12,109 nt of DNA, from positions 1 to 12,109 of the forward strand of contig WRCT01000042.1 in the NCBI GenBank assembly GCA_009783775.1, given 5' to 3'. Both the position numbers and the translations under genes were made by a program. Origin of the DNA: Clostridiales bacterium. GTDB taxonomy: Bacteria; Bacillota; Clostridia; Christensenellales; CAG-138. Of this stretch, positions 6,146 to 12,109 are shown in pieces. How positions within the stretch are numbered: position 1 is the first letter of the stretch; each line of letters begins with the position of its first letter. Under the pieces are notes generated by a model. That model saw nothing but the letters and a program-made list of their open reading frames with translations. It was not told where the DNA came from and made no database searches.

Positions 6146-7945
6146 CTATTCAAATATCTTCTTATTATCCAGATTCATGGCTTTTAGCTCCGCCAAAGGG
6201 CGTTGGAGTTCGTCGGGCCACTCGCGCGCGACCGTATAGTTCGGATAGTCGATCGAGATACAATAGCTTTCCGTTTCGCTCCAAACGATCCAGAAGTCAA
6301 TGATAAAATGGTTCGAGTTCCCATTTTTATCCCATTCTAACTGAATGCCGTCCGTGTAATACATCAGCATGGGCTTGTCGCCAAATAGCTCCGCGTAGCG
6401 CGCCAGTGCCGCCTCCACGACCTTATTAAAGTCAACATTTTTTTCAAACTCGTCCCAATGCGCGTTCGCGTTTATAGCAGCCTGTTCTTCATCGGCGCTC
6501 AGCACACGCTCGGAAAGCGGATGACCTATTGCTCTGAATCCTTCAAACAGCCCATCCAATGAAAGTGGACACTGATACAGCATGGTCTGTTCGCCGGCAA
6601 AGTCATACGCGCAGTAGTACAGATCGCCGCCAAGCATACGCAGGTTCCAATACATACGTTTCACGCCGCCCATCAGTTCGGTGTTGTCCGTGCCGTCCGG
6701 ACGTATTCGGTAAATGTTTCCGTCGTGGCCGCCGTAGATGTAATAAATCCAACCGTCCCAAACCAGCCATTCCTCCACATTGTTACTTTCGACGGTCACC
6801 AATTTTTGGCTTTCGCCGCTGATCATGTGGATGCGGTGGAAAGTGGTCACTTGACGCGTGTTGTCCAGGTAGTAGTCGAGAGTCGTATAATAGAGCCAAT
6901 CTCCCCCATCTTCAGGGCAGAAAATCTCAAAAGGAGTAATAGCCGCGTTCTGTTCTTCATTCCGGGGAACTTTATAAGTCCATTCGAGACGTTCGCCGTT
7001 ACTATCTGTCTTGCAGATGCTCCCGCCATCGTTTTCAGCCTGTATATAATAGATCCAACCGTCCCGGGCGACAAAGGACATACCGTTGTTGCGTATAACG
7101 GAACCTAATTCCTTGATCGCTGTTTTCTCCGAACCGTCCAAACGCATCTTATACAATCCGCTTTTTTCGATACCCCCGCCGGGAGACGCGGCCTCTTCCG
7201 TTCGCCAATAGATCCAGCCGTCGGAGACCCGGAAATCTGATAAGATGGAATGATCGTCGTCAGCCATTAACACCTCTGCCGTTCCTCTGCCATCCGCTCG
7301 CATTCTGATAATTTCGCTATTATAGAAGGATAATCCGTCCTCAGCGGGAGAAGTAAAATAATGCACGGAGTAATACAGCCAACCGTCTTGGAAAACAACG
7401 GCCCTGACCGCAGGCTCGTTTACGCCCCGTTTATGATGGTCGCCAAACACCCCGTCCATTTGTTCTATAAGGGAGGAATAGGTATCCATGTCTGTCTTCT
7501 CCAGCTTGACGCGATATATCCCGTAGAGATTGGCGGGATAGTAATACCAGCCATCGGCGGATATGGTGGTCTCCGCCCCCTCGGTTTGGCTTGCCGGCCC
7601 ATCCAATATCGTCGACTGCGGTGTTTTGGAGACAAGCAGCACCACCAGCGCCGCCGCCACACAGGCTGCGGCCGCGATGTTCGCGGCAATGAGTGTCAGA
7701 CGCTTTGTTTTTCCTGCGGCCAACGCCCGCCCCCGCCCTACTTTCGCCATTGCGGCCCCCTTCGTCATTGCGGCCCCCTTCGTCATTGCGGGCTCCGACC
7801 CGCAATCTCTGCGCTTACTTTGGGATTGCGGATCAAGTCCGCAATGACGCGAAGGTTCACGTTCGGCGCCCAGCAGAATGTTGTCCAGCATTTTTTCTTT
7901 ATCACGCAGTCTCACCGCATGCATGGTCTTTTCAAAACGATTCAT
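6146..7945 (-). CDS. Membrane-anchored DUF5050-like protein, putative anti-sigma factor
   Basis: A 599-residue protein. The N-terminal 30 residues (MNRFEKTMHAVRLRDKEK...) are charged and would lie in the cytoplasm. One membrane helix follows at about 83-105 (LTLIAANIAAAACVAAALVVLLV). The rest would be outside and carries repeated DGWIYY-type strands: DGWYYY at about 131, then DGWLYYS, DGWIYWR, DGWIYYIQ, GDWLYYT, DGWIYYIYGG and GGDLYYC. This is the pattern of DUF5050 beta-propeller-like proteins. It starts 1 bp after the sigma factor stop with its own GGAGG 9 nt before the ATG, so the two are co-transcribed. That pairing and topology suggest an anti-sigma/sensor role, which is an inference. 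Residues about 31-69 are encoded by palindromic repeat DNA kept in frame (HCGLDPQS, two MTKGAA units), an odd insertion between the cytoplasmic part and the helix. The C-terminal 100 residues form a separate unknown domain. Confidence 0.8.
   Translation of the reverse strand: MNRFEKTMHAVRLRDKEKMLDNILLGAEREPSRHCGLDPQSQSKRRDCGSEPAMTKGAAMTKGAAMAKVGRGRALAAGKTKRLTLIAANIAAAACVAAALVVLLVSKTPQSTILDGPASQTEGAETTISADGWYYYPANLYGIYRVKLEKTDMDTYSSLIEQMDGVFGDHHKRGVNEPAVRAVVFQDGWLYYSVHYFTSPAEDGLSFYNSEIIRMRADGRGTAEVLMADDDHSILSDFRVSDGWIYWRTEEAASPGGGIEKSGLYKMRLDGSEKTAIKELGSVIRNNGMSFVARDGWIYYIQAENDGGSICKTDSNGERLEWTYKVPRNEEQNAAITPFEIFCPEDGGDWLYYTTLDYYLDNTRQVTTFHRIHMISGESQKLVTVESNNVEEWLVWDGWIYYIYGGHDGNIYRIRPDGTDNTELMGGVKRMYWNLRMLGGDLYYCAYDFAGEQTMLYQCPLSLDGLFEGFRAIGHPLSERVLSADEEQAAINANAHWDEFEKNVDFNKVVEAALARYAELFGDKPMLMYYTDGIQLEWDKNGNSNHFIIDFWIVWSETESYCISIDYPNYTVAREWPDELQRPLAELKAMNLDNKKIFE
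7748..7848. repeat. Palindromic and 18-bp tandem repeats inside a coding region
   Basis: Two exact 18-bp copies starting CATTGCGGCCCCC (7748-7765, 7766-7783) run into a palindromic doublet. Its parts are ATTGCGGG (7785-7792) with CCCGCAAT (7799-7806), and ATTGCGGA (7825-7832) with TCCGCAAT (7838-7845). The doublet is bounded by CGTCATTGCGG and CCGCAATGACG, an inverted-repeat outline. All of it is translated as part of the 6146-7945 gene; 18 bp is 6 codons, so copy changes keep the frame. Confidence 0.85.
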
Positions 7946-7946
7946 C

Positions 7947-8537
7947 TTATATGTCCTCCGTCAGTAATTGTTTCAGTTTGGCGCGGCCCTTGGACAGATA
8001 ACCCCAGACCGAGGTATCGCGCTTGCCCAGCATTTTGCCGATCTCCTTTGCCGTATAGCCCTCGTAATAGTGCAGATAGACGGACAGTTTCTCATACTTG
8101 GGCAGGCGCAGGATCAGCTCCAGCGTTTCGTCCCGCGCGTCGGTTTGGGTATAGACGTCCTCGAGCGGGATATCCCGCCTGTGGCCGCGCCCCAGAATGT
8201 CTTTGCAGCTGTTGGCCGCGCAGGTAATCAGCCAGGCCTTGGGGCTGCGGAGACTGTCGCCGGCCCGCAGCTTGCGCAGCAGGCCGCAAAACGCGGTTTG
8301 TGTCGCGTCCTCCGCGTCCATGACATTGCCCCGCAGGTACAGAAAGCAGAGCCGATACACCGTATCCGCGTGCTCGTGATAGATCTCGGCGAACCGATTA
8401 TCCGATGTTATCAAGTTTATCCCCACCACCTCAAAGTTTTGATACCAATCACTTACTAAACCATTGAAGTCTTTGCGATCTGTTTCCCGCCTGACGGTGT
8501 CGCCGTCGATCGGCGCAGGCTGCCGGCTGCGCCTCAC
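7947..8537 (-). CDS. RNA polymerase sigma factor, ECF-like sigma-70 family
   Basis: It directs RNA polymerase to a specific promoter set. Region 2 is at about 48-115: FAEIYHEHADTVYRLCFLYLRG, then DAEDATQTAFCGLLRKL, and SPKAWLITCAANSCKDILGRGHRR at the region 2.4 end. Region 4 is at about 143-193: LRLPKYEKLSVYLHYYEGYTAKEIG, then the helix-turn-helix TSVWGYLSKGRAKLKQLL. No region 1 or 3 is present, as in ECF factors. The start is uncertain. The frame given opens with GTG at 8537, 5 nt after AAGGAG, which adds about 41 residues with no family likeness. A TTG at 8414, after GAGGTGGTGGGGATAAAC, would give a 155-residue protein that starts where the family normally does. It is followed after 1 bp by the membrane DUF5050-like gene, the usual sigma/anti-sigma layout. 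No clear promoter was found. Confidence 0.88.
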   Translation of the reverse strand: MRRSRQPAPIDGDTVRRETDRKDFNGLVSDWYQNFEVVGINLITSDNRFAEIYHEHADTVYRLCFLYLRGNVMDAEDATQTAFCGLLRKLRAGDSLRSPKAWLITCAANSCKDILGRGHRRDIPLEDVYTQTDARDETLELILRLPKYEKLSVYLHYYEGYTAKEIGKMLGKRDTSVWGYLSKGRAKLKQLLTEDI

Positions 8538-8669
8538 TCCCGCTCCTTGTCAGACGAAAAACATCTTCGCAAATCCAATCAACATTTTAGCAAGCGACTG
8601 GTTTATTTGAGCCGCTCATATATAAGACGATTGAAAGGGCTTATTCCTGAATAAATATAACACAAAAAA

Positions 8670-8822
8670 GAGTGGAGAGTGGAGAGTGGAGAGTGGAGCG
8701 AAGGAAAAAACTGCTTCGCAGTTTATACTAATCATTTTTAATAAGTGATTGATATTATAATAAAAGGGCGACATATAGTCGCCCATCGTTTGCTTAACTC
8801 TCAACACTCCACTCTCAACACT
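8670..8822. repeat. Heptamer-array inverted element C
   Basis: Left arm: four perfect GAGTGGA units (8670-8697) plus a variant GCGAAGG. Right arm (8795-8822), on the minus strand: GTGTTGA, GAGTGGA, GTGTTGA, GAGTT, again with a 7-bp period. The interior holds a 7-bp hairpin AAACTGC/GCAGTTT (8708-8724), whose flank matches element B, and the terminator at 8766-8784. A palindrome, GAAAAGCT-TC-AGCTTTTC (8823-8840), touches its right end and contains the stop codon of the next gene. The rest of 8538-8830 shows no gene. Confidence 0.8.
8754..8784 (-). terminator. Intrinsic terminator of the PotD-like gene
   Basis: On the minus strand GGGCGAC-TATAT-GTCGCCC (8784-8766) is a perfect 7-bp GC-rich stem followed by TTTTATTATAAT. 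It lies 47 bp after the stop of the 8831-9874 gene and should separate it from the sigma factor unit. It sits within heptamer element C. Confidence 0.85.
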
Positions 8823-8830
8823 GAAAAGCT

Positions 8831-9874
8831 TCAGCTTTTCATCACCGCGTCCCAGGCCTCGTTGAACACGCGGGCAAAGTCGCCCAGATCGCGGAAGACC
8901 TGTGTGCGCGCCCAAACGTCCGGCGGCGGGTTATAGGCCTCGCACGCGCGCAGCCAGGCGGGCAGCAGAACAAAGGCCGCGTCGTTCGGCGTGGAGTAGC
9001 CGATGTACTCCGTGTTCTGCGCGGCGACCTCGGCGTCGCAGAGGAAGTTGATGAACTTCTCTGCCAGCTCCTTGTTCTTTGAGGTCTTGGGAATGATCAT
9101 ATTGTCAAACCACAGGTTGCTGCCCTCCAGCGGCACGCTGTAGTTCAGCGTGTCGTTCTCGTCCATCGCGTACACCGCGTCGCCCGAGTACACCACGGCC
9201 AAAGCCGCCTTGCCGTTGACCATGTCGGCCTTGATCTCGTCCGTGCCGTAACCCTTCACGATGTTCTTGCGCTGCCAAATCAAAGCGTCGCGTGCCTGCG
9301 TCACCTCGTCCGCGTCGCGCGTGTTGATATCAAACCCCAGCTTGAGCAAGGCCACGGCGATGGAGTCGCGCACGGAATCGTACATGATCACCTGCCCCGC
9401 GTACCGCTCGTCCCAGAGGATCGACCAGCTGTCCACGGGCTCGTCTACTTTATCCTCATTGTAAAGGATACCGACCGTGCCCCACATATAGGGGACGGAG
9501 TAGACATTGCCCGGGTCGAAGACGTCCGTCGCCGCCCAAAACCGCTCGCCGATGTTCGCGCGGTTGGGGATATTCTCCTTGTTGAGCGGGTGCAGCAGGT
9601 CCAGTTTGATCAGCCGCTCGATGATGTAGTCTGAGGGAAAACACAGGTCAAAGACATTGTCCGGCGCCTGCAATTTGACCAGCATTTCCTCGTTGCTCGC
9701 CATGGTCGAGTAGCGGATCCGCACGTTGTTCTCCCGCTCGAACTGCTTGATGATGTCGGGGTCCATATAATCGCCCCAGTTGAGGATCGTCAGCGTCTCC
9801 CTGCCGCTCGCGCAGCCCGCCAGTAAACCCAGCAGCAGAACGGCCGCCAGTAGTATTGCCAATAGTTTCTTCAT
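8831..9874 (-). CDS. PotD-like extracellular solute-binding lipoprotein
   Basis: It captures a small substrate, most likely spermidine or putrescine, for an ABC importer, and is anchored to the outer face of the membrane. The signal peptide MKKLLAILLAAVLLLGLLAGC ends in a lipobox with the lipidated Cys at 21. The mature start ETLTILNWGDYMDPDIIKQFE is the classic PotD/PotF opening. FDLCFPSDYIIERL, VPYMWGTVGILYN, and later SNLWFDNMIIPKTSKNKELAEKFINFL with YIGYSTPNDAA also fit the family. The length of 347 is normal. GGAGG lies 8 nt before the ATG. No potA, potB or potC lies next to it in the window: upstream is a dockerin protein and downstream a terminator, so it is an orphan here or uses an importer encoded elsewhere. 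Substrate identity is inferred from family likeness only. Confidence 0.9.
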   Translation of the reverse strand: MKKLLAILLAAVLLLGLLAGCASGRETLTILNWGDYMDPDIIKQFERENNVRIRYSTMASNEEMLVKLQAPDNVFDLCFPSDYIIERLIKLDLLHPLNKENIPNRANIGERFWAATDVFDPGNVYSVPYMWGTVGILYNEDKVDEPVDSWSILWDERYAGQVIMYDSVRDSIAVALLKLGFDINTRDADEVTQARDALIWQRKNIVKGYGTDEIKADMVNGKAALAVVYSGDAVYAMDENDTLNYSVPLEGSNLWFDNMIIPKTSKNKELAEKFINFLCDAEVAAQNTEYIGYSTPNDAAFVLLPAWLRACEAYNPPPDVWARTQVFRDLGDFARVFNEAWDAVMKS

Positions 9875-9911
9875 TGTTATTTCCTCCGTGTCATTTCTTT
9901 ATTTTCGGTAC

Positions 9912-9983
9912 TGTCATCCTGAGCGCAGCGAAGGATCTTAAATGATCATGGCACAAGATTCTTCGCTGACGCTCAGAATGACA
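9912..9983. repeat. 72-bp imperfect inverted repeat
   Basis: TGTCATCCTGAGCGCAGCGA at the left end pairs with TCGCTGACGCTCAGAATGACA at the right, with one mismatch and one extra base, and AAGGATCTT pairs with AAGATTCTT. It is a long hairpin of a type found in many genomes. It fills nearly all the gap between the dockerin gene stop and the PotD-like gene leader, and has no T tract on the minus strand, so it is not a typical terminator. Confidence 0.85.
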
Positions 9984-9993
9984 AAGGGTGGCG

Positions 9994-11958
9994 TTATGCG
10001 CTTTGCAACAGATTTGCCTCCAATTGCACCAGCCAGCGCAGGATACGGGCGGCGTCCGCTGCGGACATTTGGGTGTTCTTGGTCACCCGCGCGTTGGCAA
10101 GCCCTTGTTCGGAGAGTTCTTTCAACTGCACCAAATGCCGCAGTATGGCCGCCGCGTCCGCTGCGGTGATCTGATTGTCACAGTTCGCGTCGCCGACAAA
10201 GCGGCTGCTGTTGATTAGTTCCAGGGTCCCGCCCGTGACGCGTTTGGCGATCAGGTCGCAGCCGCTCAGGGTGAACGTTCTGCCTGCGGGAATTTGCATA
10301 TCGGCGTCGGTCGCGTCAATGACACAGCGATCTTCGTTTTCATTGATGATACTGCTGCCAACAGAGAAATCTCCGGTCACGCGGACCGCGCTCAAATTTT
10401 CTCCTATGATTCGCAGCAGGCCGCCGTCGATCTTGAGATTGTCAAAGGCAACGTTTTCTCCCCCCACCAGCGCCAGCTCGCCGTGGATTTTGGTGCCCTC
10501 GAGCATCGTATCGCCGTATCTTAACACGACCTTGCCCTCGGGTCCGACGGTGATTTCGTTTATAAGCGCATTCTCCTCCACAGGTTCGTCCGAAAGCTGA
10601 TCGATAACAATCACACCTGTGGAAACGGTCAGTGGCTGTAGCCCGCTGTTGGTGTAGATATAGGCAGTGCCCTCCGTACCATGTTCATTCATGATATTAA
10701 GATCGCCGCCGAACATCTTGCCTTCATACTTTTCCGGATCTTTTCTGATTTCAAAGGACGCGCCGTTCTCTACGATAATATTGCCCACGAACCCGCTGCA
10801 GTCGCCCTTGATAAAGACGGTCCCCTTGGTGAATCTAACGGTGGGGGTTGTATCATCGCTCTTGATCTCGCCATAAACACTGAATGTATCATCGTCATCG
10901 CACGCGCGTGTCAAGTTAAAATCAAGCACGGCGTTGCCATACAGGGTGATGGTCGGCCTGTGGTATGGGTCTTTTACGCCGCCCTGCCATTCGCAGACCG
11001 TATTTTTATACAGATTCACCTTGCCGCCGAAGATCGCGCCGTCTTCGTCAAAGATCAAAGCATTGCCGGTATTGTCCTGCTCCTTATGCCCCAAATTAAA
11101 CACGCCGTTGTACCAAGAGTTATCACCGGACATGGTCAAGGTGCCGGCGCCTTCCTTTGTGAGAATCAGGCTATTGTCTACCGGGGGCATCTTGCCCTCT
11201 ATGCCGCCCTGGTACCCCAAAACAGAATAAATGGAGCAGTTCAACGCGCCGCTGTCCGGCAGACAGGCGTCTTTGCCCGTGGGCAGATAAACCGCGGCCT
11301 TCCCATCAAGGCTTTTCAGGTCCTTCTTCAATTCCTCCTTGTCGTATGCACCCTCGTCCAGGGTATACCAATCGCTGATCCCATTTTCCTGAAGGTCGAA
11401 TACCTCTCTGTACGCGGGATCTGCTTGAAACGCGGGGCTGCTCAATATGCCCGCCGCGTCCTCATCGGGGACCAGGACGGTGAGCGCATGGGGCGGCGTC
11501 CACACAGGGATATCCACCGCCAGCATATTGGTCAGTTCGTCATAAGCGCCGGCCAGCAATGCCACGACATAGGCTTTATACGCCCCGTCGTCGGGCAGGG
11601 TAATATAGGTGCCGCCCAAAACCGTGTCAAACTGTCCCACCGAAAAGCTTTCATTCACATTTGGGCCAAAGAGACCCGGCAGCCAGCCGTTTGCCGTGCT
11701 CAGGTCGCCGATGTCGTCCGGATCGGCGGGCGCCGCAGCCGAGGTCGGCAGAACCTGAAAAAAGTAATTCCCCTCATAGGTGGAGCTCATGCTGCCCGCG
11801 CCGTACCGGACCGAGACAAGCGCCGCGGTTTCGCTCATGCGGCCCACGTTGTCCAAACTCAGCGTGATCGCCGAATCCCCCAAGCCCGCGAAGGCCATCG
11901 CGGGGATAAGGGTGAGCAGCATAACGGCTGCCAGCAGGATTGCCGAAAATTTCTTCAT
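9994..11958 (-). CDS. Secreted protein with autotransporter-type repeat and C-terminal dockerin
   Basis: An exported protein of 654 residues with a cleavable signal peptide (MKKFSAILLAAVMLL...PAMAFA, cut after about residue 24). The middle is rich in beta-strand repeats. SLILTKEGAGTLTMSGDN (near residue 262) and the following NGVFNLGH...ALIFDEDG match the autotransporter-associated (PATR-type) strand pattern, and many G-x-L/I-x-V strands follow, suggesting a beta-solenoid. The C-terminus is a type I dockerin (588-654). Loop 1, DANCDNQITAAD, has D590, N592, D594 and D601 in calcium positions. Loop 2, RVTKNTQMSAAD, has Arg and Thr where Asp and Asn are expected, so only one loop looks competent. 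No glycosidase motif is seen. The ATG at 11958 is chosen over a TTG at 11979 because AAGGAGG lies 8 nt before it. It is probably a cohesin-bound cell-surface or scaffold-linked protein. Confidence 0.82.
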   Translation of the reverse strand: MKKFSAILLAAVMLLTLIPAMAFAGLGDSAITLSLDNVGRMSETAALVSVRYGAGSMSSTYEGNYFFQVLPTSAAAPADPDDIGDLSTANGWLPGLFGPNVNESFSVGQFDTVLGGTYITLPDDGAYKAYVVALLAGAYDELTNMLAVDIPVWTPPHALTVLVPDEDAAGILSSPAFQADPAYREVFDLQENGISDWYTLDEGAYDKEELKKDLKSLDGKAAVYLPTGKDACLPDSGALNCSIYSVLGYQGGIEGKMPPVDNSLILTKEGAGTLTMSGDNSWYNGVFNLGHKEQDNTGNALIFDEDGAIFGGKVNLYKNTVCEWQGGVKDPYHRPTITLYGNAVLDFNLTRACDDDDTFSVYGEIKSDDTTPTVRFTKGTVFIKGDCSGFVGNIIVENGASFEIRKDPEKYEGKMFGGDLNIMNEHGTEGTAYIYTNSGLQPLTVSTGVIVIDQLSDEPVEENALINEITVGPEGKVVLRYGDTMLEGTKIHGELALVGGENVAFDNLKIDGGLLRIIGENLSAVRVTGDFSVGSSIINENEDRCVIDATDADMQIPAGRTFTLSGCDLIAKRVTGGTLELINSSRFVGDANCDNQITAADAAAILRHLVQLKELSEQGLANARVTKNTQMSAADAARILRWLVQLEANLLQSA

Positions 11959-11984
11959 GGTTGGTTCCTCCTTTTTCAAACTAC

Positions 11985-12013
11985 ATTGTACACTACTGTT
12001 GACAAAGTAACAA
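11985..12013 (-). promoter_or_regulatory. Promoter of the dockerin protein gene
   Basis: On the minus strand a -35 TTGTTA (12013-12008), 17-bp spacer and -10 TACAAT (11990-11985) precede AAGGAGG and the ATG at 11958. The -10 is one base from consensus and the -35 two. Confidence 0.65.
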
Positions 12014-12048
12014 AAACTTGTCCTTGTACCTGGCGAGTCTGTGACCCG

Positions 12049-12109
12049 TCAGATTTTCCATTCAATGTCCACATGATCGCCGTTGGCGTATATACGGGAG
12101 ATCATTCCG
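12049..12109 (-). CDS. C-terminal end of a gene cut by the window edge
   Basis: The last 19 codons before a TGA, reading GMISRIYANGDHVDIEWKI. The pattern I-x-x-I-x-V/A-x-G-x-x-V-D-I-x-W-K resembles the extreme C-terminus of some serine site-specific recombinases, but 19 residues are too few to be sure. It ends 35 bp before the dockerin gene promoter, with no clear terminator between. Confidence 0.4.
   Translation of the reverse strand, partial: GMISRIYANGDHVDIEWKI

Noticed and set aside
7748..7848. A CRISPR-like array
   Set aside because: There are only two exact 18-bp copies without unique spacers, and all of it is translated; this is a tandem repeat attached to a palindromic element.
7361..8227. 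A 288-codon plus-strand open frame across the membrane protein and sigma factor genes
   Set aside because: It is antisense to two well-supported genes, has no family likeness and runs through the palindromic repeats.
9912..9983. An intrinsic terminator for the dockerin gene
   Set aside because: The hairpin is long but no T tract follows on the minus strand, and its ends match a repeat type rather than a terminator.

Overview
The window looks like chromosomal DNA of an anaerobic, GC-rich member of the Clostridia (Firmicutes), probably an uncultured relative of the Oscillospiraceae or Christensenellales. The evidence is strong AGGAGG-type ribosome binding sites, consensus sigma-A promoters, an NfnAB-type electron-bifurcating transhydrogenase, a dockerin-bearing secreted protein, a lipobox-anchored solute-binding protein, and a sigma factor paired with a DUF5050-like membrane protein. 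This assignment is an inference from gene content.

Layout: (1) 1-182 holds no confident gene, only a palindromic repeat and a weak terminator-like hairpin. (2) 183-466 is a small XRE-type regulator on the minus strand with two matching palindromic operators upstream. (3) 621-3347 (+) has a consensus promoter, a leader made of palindromic repeats, a short alanyl-tRNA synthetase (596 aa, no C-Ala domain, with a Cys cluster) and an unknown protein with a possible DUF695/RraB-like segment. (4) 3362-5772 (+) has a near-perfect promoter, then nfnA and nfnB. Together these encode the NADH-dependent reduced ferredoxin:NADP+ oxidoreductase. (5) 5773-6145 is a repeat-filled convergent intergenic region ending in a strong bidirectional terminator. 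(6) Genes from 6146 to the right end are on the minus strand: a sigma factor and its co-transcribed membrane partner, a PotD-like lipoprotein with its own terminator, a secreted autotransporter-repeat/dockerin protein with its own promoter, and the last 19 codons of a further gene cut by the window edge.

The most unusual feature is the density and variety of small repeats. At least three types are interleaved between, and once inside, the genes. (a) Elements built from tandem 7-bp units, three of them with a second array in inverted orientation. Each uses a different heptamer, and two share a core, GAAGGAA..AAA....CTTCG. (b) Palindromic CATTGCGG...CCGCAATG elements, present in the alaS leader and, in frame, inside the DUF5050-like membrane protein gene. 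(c) Larger inverted pairs (GATTGCTTC...CGCAATGACG and TGTCATCCTGAGCG...). An 11-bp word, CGCTCACGCGG, occurs four times, always between genes and twice beside heptamer arrays. No CRISPR array, tRNA or rRNA gene was seen.

Functionally the genes form separate units rather than one system: translation (alaS), redox balance (nfnAB), an envelope-sensing sigma/anti-sigma-like pair, polyamine or similar uptake, and a cell-surface or cellulosome-type secreted protein.
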